Of a stretch of 64,000 bases of DNA, positions 25,159 to 33,934 are shown piece by piece. The notes below the pieces were generated by a model. It was given only the letters and a program-made list of their open reading frames with translations, did no database searches and was not told the DNA's origin. Made by a program: the position numbers and the translations under genes. The first letter of the stretch is position 1, and every line of letters starts with the position of its first letter. The DNA comes from Clostridiales bacterium (GTDB lineage Bacteria; Bacillota; Clostridia; Christensenellales; Pumilibacteraceae). The DNA is taken from assembly GCA_003533505.1 (NCBI GenBank), contig DQGD01000006.1:8460-72459 (forward strand), in the 5' to 3' direction.

Positions 25159-26669
25159 AGAATTTCGAGGTTCTTTCTGAACGCGCGCGCAAACTCCGCG
25201 CCTGCGCCCATTGCGTCCTTGATTTCCAGCGTAGCGTCGCCGTCGACTTCGGTCTTCATAATCACCGAATCGCCCAGAACGTCGCAGTTGAGCGACTTGA
25301 TAACGCCCGTCATCGAGCGGTCGAGACTCTCGGCTATGCGCAGAATCACGCTGAGTCGCATTACCGCCACAAGGTCCTCGTCTTTAAGTAATTCCTTGTA
25401 CTTATTCCACTCGGCGGCGTTGAATTCATCCTTTCGCGTGCCCTGCGCGACGAACGCGGCAAGCACGAGGTCGCGGTGCGACACGCCGTAGAGGTTGGAG
25501 TTGAGAATAAAATAGAAGCTGTGACGATAGCGGTCGTAGAATTTCACTCTGAGTCCGCTGTCGTGCAGCAGCGCCGCGATACGCAGCACTTTCACATATT
25601 GGCGCGGAAGCTTGTGCAGTACGCGCAGTTGCTTGTACAGCTGGACGGAGAGATTGCACACCTGCTCGGCGTGCGGAATGTTGATGTCGTAGTAGGTCAT
25701 CAGCGTGTATGCCGAATAGCCCAGAACGTCGCTGAGCGGTTTTTCGACGGTGGACGGCACGGCATGGTTGAACATGATGCCTTCTCTTATTCCCGAGCCG
25801 GAAATGACGAGGTTGTCGAAATCGGTGGAATTAAAGAACGCCTTTATCGACGAGAGCGCGGCGACGAAAATATCGGCGCGGTCGGAATTGAGTCCTTTAA
25901 TCTTGTTTCTCTTCTCGGGCTCGAGCACCTTGACCATGTCGTAAACGGAATCAAAATCCTCGCGACTGACGTTGAAGTTATGTATCATGTCGACGGGATA
26001 ACGCTTCACGCGCTTTACTATGCGCGCGAGGTTGCGGAACGAGCCGCCTACTCCCACGAACTGCACGTCGGGGTCGAGCTCCTTGAGCCAGGTTATTTTC
26101 TGAAGCTGCTCGTAAACGTAGGTTTCGATTTGCTTCGCCTGCTCCTCGGGTTTAAGCCCGGGGTCGTTGAACAGGTCGCTGAGCGTAATGGTGCCGAACG
26201 GCAGGTTTTCGCGGTTGAGAAGATTGCGGCGGTTGTAGTGAATGAGCTGCAAACTGCTGCCGCTGATGTCCATGATGACGGCTTTCGGGATGTCGAGCGA
26301 GTTAATTACGCCGTGGTAGATATGAGTAGCCTCTTCTTCCTCGGTGAGTACCTTGAACTTAAAGCCGCAGACGGCGTTGATTTCTTCGATAAAGCTGCGT
26401 TGGTTCTTCGCCCTTCTCACTGCGTTGGTTGCGAACGCGTAAACCTTGTCGACGTTGTAGCTGTCGCAAAGTTTTCTGAACATTTTGAGCGTTTTGACGG
26501 CTTGCGCCACGCGAGAGGGCTTTAAAAAGCCGTCGCGGTCCATGTCTTGTCCAAGGCGCACGCTCTCTTTTAGCTCGTCGAAAATGACGAAATGTCCGTT
26601 CGGAAGGATGTTGGCAAGCACGAGTCGAGCCGTGTTGCTCCCAAGGTCTATTACAGCGATTTTTTCCAC
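25155..26669 (-). CDS. ppx: Exopolyphosphatase / GppA family phosphatase with HD domain
   Basis: Removes phosphate from polyphosphate ends or from pppGpp. The 504-residue protein has the ASKHA phosphatase fold: IDLGSNTARLVL at 6-17, TEEEEATHIYHGV and IMDISGSSLQLIHY, then a C-terminal HD-type helical domain (AALLHDSGLRVKF, about 370). The canonical GGGS-type glycine loop is DISGSS here. The start is GTG at 26669 with GGAG upstream. It is the first gene of ppx-maf-mreB. Which of Ppx or GppA it is cannot be separated by eye. Confidence 0.88.
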   Translation of the reverse strand: MEKIAVIDLGSNTARLVLANILPNGHFVIFDELKESVRLGQDMDRDGFLKPSRVAQAVKTLKMFRKLCDSYNVDKVYAFATNAVRRAKNQRSFIEEINAVCGFKFKVLTEEEEATHIYHGVINSLDIPKAVIMDISGSSLQLIHYNRRNLLNRENLPFGTITLSDLFNDPGLKPEEQAKQIETYVYEQLQKITWLKELDPDVQFVGVGGSFRNLARIVKRVKRYPVDMIHNFNVSREDFDSVYDMVKVLEPEKRNKIKGLNSDRADIFVAALSSIKAFFNSTDFDNLVISGSGIREGIMFNHAVPSTVEKPLSDVLGYSAYTLMTYYDINIPHAEQVCNLSVQLYKQLRVLHKLPRQYVKVLRIAALLHDSGLRVKFYDRYRHSFYFILNSNLYGVSHRDLVLAAFVAQGTRKDEFNAAEWNKYKELLKDEDLVAVMRLSVILRIAESLDRSMTGVIKSLNCDVLGDSVIMKTEVDGDATLEIKDAMGAGAEFARAFRKNLEIL

Positions 26670-26964
26670 GATGTTCTCCGTATGATGTTAGTTTTCGGTT
26701 TATATAAAATAGTTATAGTTTTATATCCTGCAATAGTATAGCATAAAAAAACGCGCTTGTATAGATACTTTTTGAAAATAATTTGACTAATTTTTATGGC
26801 TCGTTTTCAGTCATTTTGTCCACTTCGCAAAGTAATCCGCCCGACTCGGCAATTTAAGCCGCTCGTCAAAGGCTTGGACGACAAAAATGCTTGCCGATAA
26901 GCCCCTCCGTTTAATTTACTTTTTCCGATAATTATGGTAAAATGAGCGCAAGGTGAAGTACGTT
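26670..26964. other. Divergent intergenic region between ppx and the propeller protein gene
   Basis: Very AT-rich next to ppx, with several minus-strand -10-like hexamers (TATACT near 26740) but no convincing full promoter. The plus-strand promoter at 26915-26943 serves the downstream gene. No coding sequence was seen. Confidence 0.5.
26915..26943 (+). promoter_or_regulatory. Promoter of the propeller protein gene
   Basis: TTTACT, 17-bp spacer, TAAAAT; the transcript would start near 26950, 15 bases before the ATG and at the AAGG site. Confidence 0.55.
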
Positions 26965-29469
26965 ATGAAAAAGAAAACCGTTTATTTGTCAGTTGCGTTT
27001 ATATTCGCGTGTTTGCTCTTGTGCGCGGCGGCGTTCGGCGCGGTGTGCGATTTCACGGCGCATGCCGAAAACGCCGGCGGCGGAATTTACGCGCGCTTCG
27101 GCGACGTGACCGCCGTGTACTGCGACGAAAGCGGCTTTGCGGTCGCGGACGAAAACGGCTTTTATTTCTATAAAAACGGCACTGACAAGGTGGAAATCCC
27201 CGAACTTGCCGGCGCGGTCGCGCTGCTCGGCGACAAGGAGGCGCGGTTCGCGGTAAAAGGCGGCAAGGTGTACGCCTACACGGTGGACGCACCCGAAAGC
27301 GGCGCGTTCGCTCCGCAGTCTATTATCGGCGACGAGAGCTTTATGGTAAGCTTCGCCGCGATGGGCGACGGGGCGATTTACTGCGCCTCGAAAACCGAGA
27401 TAAGAAAGTACGGCGTTTCGGGCGAACGCGATTCGGCGTTCTCCTCACCCGAGCTTGGCGGCAAAAACATTGTCGGGCTGGCTGCGGCGAATGGCAAGGT
27501 TTACTACTCGGTCAATAAAAACAAAAGCTATTCGGATATTTACGAAACGGGCGGCACGTTGCTGGCGACGGTCAGGTCGGACGGCGCGATTGCAGGCGGC
27601 GGAAGCTCTGTCTACTCGATTCTGCGCGGCGGAAGAGTCGCGGTCGTGGGCTTCGACGGCGAAAGCGCGATAAACGACAACGACTACGCGGTGGCAATCT
27701 ACGCCGACAAAAACGGCGCTCTCTGTTACGCCACCGACATCGGAGAAATCCTGCGGCTGGACGGCTCGAGCGGCGCGGAAACGGTGCTTGCGGCTTCCGA
27801 AAGCTCGCGCGACGGCTATTACTCGCAGCCGTCCTACGCCGTGGCGAGAATGGGCAAGCTTGTGATATGCGACACTCTGAACGACCGCATAGCCGTGCTC
27901 GGCAGCGGCGACCGCTCGGTTCGCTCGGTAAAAATTTCGGGCGGCAAGGAGGTTCTTTCCGTTCACGACGGAACGTACCGCGAGCTTCCGCGTCCCACGG
28001 CAGCGCACATAGACAACTGCGGCAATATTTACGTTGCCTACGCGGCGAGAAAAATCGCCGTCTTTGACTCCGAGCTTCAGGGCTACGCGACGTACTCCTG
28101 CCCGAGCGACGCGAGCGGCAAAATCACCGCGCTGACGGGCGACAACCGAAACAACGTTTACGCGCTGGTCGGCGGCGTTGTGTATAAAATTACGACGTCC
28201 GGCGGCGAAGCGGCGTTTACACGCGTCTTTGACGGCGCGGACACAATCGCGTTCGCGGCAGGCGGCGACAAAATGTATTACTCGTCGGGCTCCGTCGTCT
28301 ACTCCGTTCCGCTCGAAAAAATCGGCGACGGAAGCGCGGCGGCAAGCGTGGCGTTCACCGCTCCCGGCAGGGTTTCGGCAGTGGCTGTCGACAGAGCCGG
28401 CAATGTCTTCTGCGCGGCGGCAAGCGGCTCGGGCACCGATATTATCCGTCATGACTCCGAGGGCGACGCAGTGATTTACACCGCGCCCTCCGACAACGCC
28501 GCGATTTCGATTTCGCTCACCCAAAGCGGCGGCGCGAGCTACGGCGACGTCGTAGTCGCCGACGGCGGCAACAGTAAAATCGTCGTTATCGACGGAAGCG
28601 AGGTCGGAGTAAATCTTTCGGTGGGCGCGACTCCCGAGGTTCGCCCCTACGACAGAGAGGGTATCGTGCGGCGCACAATCAACGCTTGCTCCGTTTACGG
28701 CACGCCCAACGAAACCGACGCGATTTCGCACGTCGGCGCGGACGCGGAAATCCTTGCGGCTAAATACGACGTTGACGGCTTCCCCGACTACTCCTACGTC
28801 TACTATGAGGACAAAATCACCGCAAAGCTCGTGCGAGGCTTCGTCTTTAAGTCCAATCTGAGCGAGCCTGCGGATTACGCCGAGCCGCCTGCCGAAACGG
28901 GCTACGTTTACGGCGACGGCAGCACGCTCTACGATATGCCCTCGATTTCCGCAGACCCCGTTATTAAAAATATCCCCAAAAACACGCATCTGAAGCTTTT
29001 ACCGTTCACCGACTACACATCTTCCGGCACGCGCTGGTACCGCGTGGTCACCGACGACGACAACGCGAGCTACGGTTATATTCCCGTGAGCGCGGTTTCG
29101 GTGCGCGGCTTTGTTCCCGACGGCGCGCGTCCGCAATACAACGCCGTGATTAAGTCGTACAACGGCTCGGTGGGCGCAAAAACGTACTCATTAAACGCCG
29201 ACGGAAGCTACTCGGAAATCGAACAGTCGTTTTTGCTGACGGGCACCAAGGTGGAAGTCGTGGGCGCGTTCGACACCTCGGAGAAGTACACGCAAATCAA
29301 GTACTTCGACGACCGCCTCGGCACTTGCTCGTGTTATGTCGAAACGGTGTATATCGACTATAACAACGTTTCGGTGGTGCAAATCATGGCAATCATAATC
29401 GCCGTGATAACCGCGATACTGCTCGTGCTGTTGCTCGTGCGCATATACATGAAAAAACGCAAAATCTGA
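26965..29469 (+). CDS. Surface beta-propeller protein with SH3-like domain and C-terminal membrane anchor
   Basis: 834 residues, not recognised as a named family. A signal peptide (MKKKTVYLSVAFIFACLLLC, cleaved near AHA-ENA) leads to repeated short beta-rich units (for example IDNCGNIYVAYAARKIAVFD, VDRAGNVFCAAASG, VVVADGGNSKIVVID) typical of an NHL or PQQ-like propeller up to about residue 540. A linker is followed by an SH3-like region (about 650-720, from VYGDGSTLYDMPS) and another beta domain. A single membrane helix at about 807-827 and the short basic tail RIYMKKRKI finish it, so most of the protein is outside the cell. AAGG precedes the ATG at 26965. It stands alone; the ligand is unknown. 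Confidence 0.75.
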   Translation: MKKKTVYLSVAFIFACLLLCAAAFGAVCDFTAHAENAGGGIYARFGDVTAVYCDESGFAVADENGFYFYKNGTDKVEIPELAGAVALLGDKEARFAVKGGKVYAYTVDAPESGAFAPQSIIGDESFMVSFAAMGDGAIYCASKTEIRKYGVSGERDSAFSSPELGGKNIVGLAAANGKVYYSVNKNKSYSDIYETGGTLLATVRSDGAIAGGGSSVYSILRGGRVAVVGFDGESAINDNDYAVAIYADKNGALCYATDIGEILRLDGSSGAETVLAASESSRDGYYSQPSYAVARMGKLVICDTLNDRIAVLGSGDRSVRSVKISGGKEVLSVHDGTYRELPRPTAAHIDNCGNIYVAYAARKIAVFDSELQGYATYSCPSDASGKITALTGDNRNNVYALVGGVVYKITTSGGEAAFTRVFDGADTIAFAAGGDKMYYSSGSVVYSVPLEKIGDGSAAASVAFTAPGRVSAVAVDRAGNVFCAAASGSGTDIIRHDSEGDAVIYTAPSDNAAISISLTQSGGASYGDVVVADGGNSKIVVIDGSEVGVNLSVGATPEVRPYDREGIVRRTINACSVYGTPNETDAISHVGADAEILAAKYDVDGFPDYSYVYYEDKITAKLVRGFVFKSNLSEPADYAEPPAETGYVYGDGSTLYDMPSISADPVIKNIPKNTHLKLLPFTDYTSSGTRWYRVVTDDDNASYGYIPVSAVSVRGFVPDGARPQYNAVIKSYNGSVGAKTYSLNADGSYSEIEQSFLLTGTKVEVVGAFDTSEKYTQIKYFDDRLGTCSCYVETVYIDYNNVSVVQIMAIIIAVITAILLVLLLVRIYMKKRKI

Positions 29470-29506
29470 AATCGCGGCTAAATCTTCGATATAATTCGAT
29501 ATAAAG

Positions 29507-29542
29507 CAAAAAGCAACCCGTTATATTAGGGCTGCTTTTTCT
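29507..29542. terminator. Bidirectional terminator between propeller gene and SSB gene
   Basis: Stem AAAAAGCA-CCC/GGG-TGCTTTTT, with T-runs usable on both strands. Confidence 0.75.
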
Positions 29543-29564
29543 TTAAGTTATTATGGTTTACGCT

Positions 29565-30221
29565 CTACTCGGGGTCGACGGTGGAGGCGATTTCGGCGGC
29601 GGAGCGTTCGACGGAGATTTTGCCGACGGACAGCTCGTATGCCACGCGCTCCTCTATCGTGTCGTCGTCAAGTTTTTTGTTGTACTTACGCGACTGAATT
29701 CTGCCGCCGATGACGACGTTTAAGCCGACTTCGGCGTCGCGCACAAAACGCGCGTTCCTACCCCAGGCGATGCAGGGAATGTAATCGGACTTGTTGTAGC
29801 CACGGTTGACGGCGAGCAGCACGTCGCAGATTTCGCGGTTAAACGGCGTGGTGCGGTACACGGGCGGCTTGCAGATGTAGCCGTTGAGCTCGACTACGTT
29901 CGGATTCTGCTCTTCGGCGTCGTATGGAATAAAATCGCGCACGAACACCGTGAGCATAAGCTTGCTGTGCTCGTTTTCCAGCTTGTTATAGCTGCGGAAC
30001 TGCCCCGACAGCGCGACGGGCGAGCCCTCGGACAACTCTACTCCGTTCATTATGCGCTCGGACACCGTGACGGGCAGTACGTCCGTCTGTCCGCTGAGGC
30101 GTTTGACTTCTATGTAAAACTCGTAAAATCCCTCGCCGAACAGCTCGTGGGAGTACTGCGGCTCGCGCGCCACTCGTCCCGACAAAAACACCCTGTTGTT
30201 CTTCAAATAGTTCTCGTTCAT
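29565..30221 (-). CDS. Tandem-OB single-stranded DNA-binding protein
   Basis: 218 residues with two SSB-like OB folds in tandem: NNRVFLSGRVAREPQYSHEL at residue 8 onward and VVELNGYICKPPVYRTTP at about 108 onward. The second half carries the SSB hallmark (CDVLLAVNRGY then DYIPCIAWGRNA). It lacks the acidic C-terminal tip of canonical SSB, so it is an accessory SSB-family protein rather than the replicative one. It starts four bases after pdaB's stop on the same strand. The tandem arrangement might let a dimer reach the four OB folds of usual SSB tetramers. Confidence 0.78.
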   Translation of the reverse strand: MNENYLKNNRVFLSGRVAREPQYSHELFGEGFYEFYIEVKRLSGQTDVLPVTVSERIMNGVELSEGSPVALSGQFRSYNKLENEHSKLMLTVFVRDFIPYDAEEQNPNVVELNGYICKPPVYRTTPFNREICDVLLAVNRGYNKSDYIPCIAWGRNARFVRDAEVGLNVVIGGRIQSRKYNKKLDDDTIEERVAYELSVGKISVERSAAEIASTVDPE

Positions 30222-30225
30222 CTCT

Positions 30226-30999
30226 CTATCCTTCTATATGTATTTGTTTTCCCGTGTGGTCGATTGAGTAATTATCACGATAGATAAGCTCGCCGATCGT
30301 CACGAAAGAATAACCTTTGTTTTTCAGTCCTTCTATTATAAGCGGTAGTGCCTCGACGGTGTGCTCGCCGTCGTTGTGCATCAGAATTATGCTGCCGTTC
30401 TGCGCTTTTTTGAGTACGCGCGCCGCGATTTCGCCGGACTTGAGTCCTTTCCAGTCCAGCGTGTCCACGTCCCACTGAATGGTGTACAGCCCTTTCTCCG
30501 TCGCGGTTTCGATAAGGGTATCGTTGTAGTCGCCGAACGGAGCGCGGAACAAATCGGGTTTTTTGCCCGTGACTTCCTCTATGATTTTCATCGACGCGTC
30601 AAGCTCGAGCTCCATCTGGTTCTTGCTGAGCTTGGTCATGTGCGGATGCGTGTTCGAGTGCGTGCCGATTTCCATTCTGCCGCTGTCCGACAGTTTTTTC
30701 AGCGTTTCCGGGTACTTTTCAGCCCAGAAACCCACTGCAAAGAAGTTCGCCTTTACGTCGTAGCGTTCCAGCGTTTCCAAGATGGCCAGCGTTTTGTCCG
30801 CTCCCCAGCTCGCGTCGAACGACATCGCAACCTTTTTGTCGGGCGTATCAACGCAGTAAATCGGCAGTTTTCTCGTCGTCTTGCCTGCCGCAACTGCATA
30901 GGCGCCCGTCGCCCCCACCGCCGCAAGCGAGCCGATCAGCAACGCGAGCGCGATTATGCCGCAAAGAATACGTTTCTTCCTTAAAAGTAAAAATTTCAT
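30226..30999 (-). CDS. PdaB-like polysaccharide deacetylase
   Basis: 257 residues with an N-terminal membrane segment (IIALALLIGSLAAVGATGAY) and a NodB deacetylase domain outside the cell. Motif 1 is SFDASWGADKT (the PdaB variant of TFDDG), motif 2 is THSNTHPHM with the two metal His, then RAPFGDYN and a final His in IILMHNDGEH. The family removes acetyl groups from peptidoglycan, and PdaB is made in the Bacillus forespore for spore stability; the spore role here is inferred. GGAG is nine bases before the ATG. The SSB-like gene follows. Confidence 0.87.
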   Translation of the reverse strand: MKFLLLRKKRILCGIIALALLIGSLAAVGATGAYAVAAGKTTRKLPIYCVDTPDKKVAMSFDASWGADKTLAILETLERYDVKANFFAVGFWAEKYPETLKKLSDSGRMEIGTHSNTHPHMTKLSKNQMELELDASMKIIEEVTGKKPDLFRAPFGDYNDTLIETATEKGLYTIQWDVDTLDWKGLKSGEIAARVLKKAQNGSIILMHNDGEHTVEALPLIIEGLKNKGYSFVTIGELIYRDNYSIDHTGKQIHIEG

Positions 31000-31152
31000 C
31001 GAGCTACACTCCGATTTTATCAGATTAGTACCTTAAAAGAATGTAAATGTTTGTCGAGCGGGCGCGAAAAAAGTCGAAATCGCCGCGCTTTACGGCAACG
31101 TACATTCTCTTTGTACAGTTTTATCGTATTCGACTCGTCCCGAAAATAGAAC

Positions 31153-31185
31153 GAAAAAACCGAACGAGCCGTTTCGTTCGGTTTG
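31153..31185 (-). terminator. Terminator of the rnf operon
   Basis: Perfect stem AACCGAACGA/TCGTTCGGTT with a 6-base loop, followed on the minus strand by TTTTTTCG. Confidence 0.85.
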
Positions 31186-31211
31186 CTGTGTTTTTTACTT
31201 GCGTTGTTTGA

Positions 31212-32093
31212 TTATTCCGCGGAGCGCTCGCCCGGCTTATACGGCGGAATAAGCGGCCGCTCGTCGGGGAACGGCAGTATGCACTTTCTCGGGCATACCT
31301 CGGCGCAGTTTCCGCACTTGACGCACTTGTCGTAGTCGATGACGGCAAGGTTGTTTATCAGCTTTATCGCTTGCGAGGGGCAGTTCCGCTCGCACTTTCC
31401 GCAGCCTATGCAGCCCTTTTCGCACGCGGTCATTACTTCCTTGCCCCGACACAGGCTGGAACAGGCGACGTAGACTACCGCGTCCACGGGAATTCTGCCT
31501 ATTATATGCTTGGGGCAAGTCGAGATACACGCTCCGCACGAGGTGCAAACGCCGTAGTCGACTTTTGCGACGGCATTGTCTTTACTGACGGAAATCGCGT
31601 TGTAGCGGCATGCGTCCGAGCAGCTCCCCAACCCCATGCAACCGTACTCGCAAGCCTTGCTTCCGCCGGCTAAGATTTCTGCGGACACGCAGTCGCCGTA
31701 GCCCTGATACTCGTACTTGTTTTTGCAGAGGTTGCCGCCGTTGCAGCGCACCACTGCCACGGTTCTTTTCGAGTTGTCGACGGCAAGGTTAAGGATTTTC
31801 GCGATATTCGCTTTTCCCTGACGGGACGTGGCGTTGCATTTCGAGAGATTAGCTTCGCCCTTGACAAGCGCTTCGGCAAAGGCGTCGCAGCCGGCATAGC
31901 CGCAACCGCCGCAGTTCGCTCCCGACAGGTGACCGCGCACCTCGTCAATTCTCGGGTCGCGCTCCACCGCCATTTTCGTGCCGAGAAAGGACAGAAAGAA
32001 CGCGAGTGCGGCCGCCGCCAGCGACACTATGATTGCCGGCAGCACGAATTTGACGAACGCGCCTGCCGCTAACATGGTAACGATTGTATTCAT
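31212..32093 (-). CDS. rnfB: Rnf complex subunit RnfB
   Basis: Ferredoxin-accepting subunit of the membrane ferredoxin:NAD+ oxidoreductase. The 293-residue protein has one N-terminal membrane helix (about 15-40), then a Fe-S domain with CGGCGYAGCDAF, followed by multiple ferredoxin clusters: CTSCGACISTCP, CIGCGKCERNCP and CVKCGNCAEVCP, plus the extra cysteine-rich segment around KACEYGCMGLGSC. It is the last gene of the operon, as usual in clostridia. Confidence 0.95.
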   Translation of the reverse strand: MNTIVTMLAAGAFVKFVLPAIIVSLAAAALAFFLSFLGTKMAVERDPRIDEVRGHLSGANCGGCGYAGCDAFAEALVKGEANLSKCNATSRQGKANIAKILNLAVDNSKRTVAVVRCNGGNLCKNKYEYQGYGDCVSAEILAGGSKACEYGCMGLGSCSDACRYNAISVSKDNAVAKVDYGVCTSCGACISTCPKHIIGRIPVDAVVYVACSSLCRGKEVMTACEKGCIGCGKCERNCPSQAIKLINNLAVIDYDKCVKCGNCAEVCPRKCILPFPDERPLIPPYKPGERSAE

Positions 32094-32105
32094 AATCCTG
32101 CCCTC

Positions 32106-32690
32106 CTAGAACGACAAGCCGCCGAGCCCGGCGAACGCCATTGCCATTATTCCCGCGGTGATGAGCGCAATCGGCAAGCCCTTGAAGTACTTGGGCACAG
32201 GCGCGGCGTCTACACGCTCGCGTATTCCTGCCATGAGCACGAGCGCGAGAGTGAAGCCCACTCCCACGCTGAACGAGTGAACGAGCGTGGTTACGAGGTC
32301 GTAACCGCCGCTGATGACGTTGTTTGCGGTGCCTAAGACGGCGCAGTTGGTGGTAATCAGCGCGAGGTACACGCCGAGAGCCTGATACAGCGACGGCGAC
32401 AGTTTTTTGAGCACTATGTCAAGCATCTGCACGAGCACGGCGATAATCAGAATGAATACTACCGTCTGGAGGTACGCGTACCCCAGCGGCTCGAGCACAT
32501 AGTAGTAAAGGAGGTAGCACACGAGCGACGAGATGACGAGGACGAACGTGACCGCCACGCCCATTCCCACGCCCGAGTCGAGCTTTTTGCTCACGCCCAA
32601 AAACGGACAGATTCCTATCGACTGTACCAAAACTATGTTGTTTGTGATTACGCCGGCAAGCACTACCGTGATTATTTCGAGGAAGCTCAT
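32106..32690 (-). CDS. rnfA: Rnf complex subunit RnfA
   Basis: 194-residue integral membrane subunit with six predicted helices, homologous to RnfE and NqrE. The conserved pieces are NNIVLVQSIGICPFLGVSK in the first half and TTNCAVLG in the middle; these cysteines bind a shared intramembrane Fe-S cluster in this family. It overlaps rnfE by one base (TAATG). Confidence 0.95.
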   Translation of the reverse strand: MSFLEIITVVLAGVITNNIVLVQSIGICPFLGVSKKLDSGVGMGVAVTFVLVISSLVCYLLYYYVLEPLGYAYLQTVVFILIIAVLVQMLDIVLKKLSPSLYQALGVYLALITTNCAVLGTANNVISGGYDLVTTLVHSFSVGVGFTLALVLMAGIRERVDAAPVPKYFKGLPIALITAGIMAMAFAGLGGLSF

Positions 32691-33295
32691 TAGTTTTCAC
32701 CTCCCGTGGCGAACAACGCGCGCGACTTGTGTACGCGCACTTTTTCCATGACGAAATTGAACAGAGCCATCATCAGTCCGAACACGATAAAACCGCCTGC
32801 CGTCGCCTGAAACAGCGTGAGCCCGATTGCGCCCAAGCCCTGTCTGAGCGCGCCCATGAGCACCAGCGACAGTGTGAAACCTAAGCCCATCGATACGCCG
32901 TCGAGCGCGGACAACGCGACGTTGTTCTTGCTCGCGAACGCTTCCGCTCTGCCCAAAATTATGCAGTTTACGACGATTAGCGGAATAAACGCGCCTATGC
33001 TCGCGTTGAGGTCGGGCAGGAACTTTGCGACGAACAGCTGCACTATCGTGACGAACGTCGCGATAATCACTATGTACGCCGGCAGTCGCACCTTGTCGGG
33101 AATCAGCTTTCTCAATAGCGAAATGAACACATTGCTGCAAATCAGCACAAACGCTGTCGCAAGCCCCAGCCCCAGACCGTTCGAGATTGTGTCCGACTTC
33201 GCTATCGTGGGGCACGTTCCTAAGACCAGGACGAACACGGGGTTATTGAGAATTCCGCCCAGCGCGGTTTCTTTGATTTCTTTGCGGTTAATCAT
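32690..33295 (-). CDS. rnfE: Rnf complex subunit RnfE
   Basis: 201-residue six-helix membrane subunit paired with RnfA. NNPVFVLVLGTCPTIAKSD and VVNCIILGRAEAF correspond to the RnfA motifs and supply the other cluster cysteines. The C-terminal tail (VRVHKSRALF) is basic. It overlaps rnfG by four bases. Confidence 0.95.
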   Translation of the reverse strand: MINRKEIKETALGGILNNPVFVLVLGTCPTIAKSDTISNGLGLGLATAFVLICSNVFISLLRKLIPDKVRLPAYIVIIATFVTIVQLFVAKFLPDLNASIGAFIPLIVVNCIILGRAEAFASKNNVALSALDGVSMGLGFTLSLVLMGALRQGLGAIGLTLFQATAGGFIVFGLMMALFNFVMEKVRVHKSRALFATGGEN

Positions 33296-33933
33296 GCCGA
33301 TTCACCTCCCGTCAGAAGCTCGGTCGCCATATAGTCGGATATTGTGACGGCTGCTGCGACGGTGCCTATCGAATAGGTCGCGCCGGTGCCCACCGCTATA
33401 TCGTCGCCGTTAATCACGCCGCTCTTTCCGATAAGCCCGATAAAATCGTCGTGCTTGCCTGCGATTTTCGCGTCCCAATATGACTGCGTTTGCGAATAGC
33501 ACTTTGTTTTAATAATCTTGCCCGACTTGTCGTAAGCCGTGAGCATAATCACCGTGCCGTAGGAGCAGTCCGCCTGCGCCTGAACGATGTACGAGCCGGC
33601 GTTTTCGCCCTTGACCGCGCGGTAGACCGCAAGCACCTGACCCATTTTCACCTTGCCGGCGGCGGACGTTACCGTTTCCTTTTTGTGCTCTTTGTTGACC
33701 TTTTTGATGAGCTCGTCCGCGCTTACCGTTTCAAAATACGACAGCGTTTCGTCGTCCGCCTTGCCGCCCGTCGGACAAACGAGGCTGAGCTCCCGAGCCA
33801 TTTTTTCGTCGAGCACCGCTTCGTATTTAAGATACTCGTTGGCGACGGCGAGAAGCAATACGCACACGAAGCCGATGACGAGCATTACGATGACGGACTT
33901 TATCGCGTCCGCGGTCGTTTTCTTCATAGCCAT
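33292..33933 (-). CDS. rnfG: Rnf complex subunit RnfG, FMN-binding
   Basis: 213 residues: an N-terminal membrane helix (about 12-30) and an extracytoplasmic FMN-binding domain. The flavinylation site is TGATYS with the acceptor Thr at about 186, attached by ApbE transferase (not in this window). Only one base separates it from rnfD. Confidence 0.93.
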   Translation of the reverse strand: MAMKKTTADAIKSVIVMLVIGFVCVLLLAVANEYLKYEAVLDEKMARELSLVCPTGGKADDETLSYFETVSADELIKKVNKEHKKETVTSAAGKVKMGQVLAVYRAVKGENAGSYIVQAQADCSYGTVIMLTAYDKSGKIIKTKCYSQTQSYWDAKIAGKHDDFIGLIGKSGVINGDDIAVGTGATYSIGTVAAAVTISDYMATELLTGGESA

Positions 33934-33934
33934 A

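Noticed and set aside
27445..28989. A 514-codon minus-strand open frame opposite the propeller protein
   Set aside because: No ribosome binding site and no recognisable motifs; the plus-strand frame is well supported.
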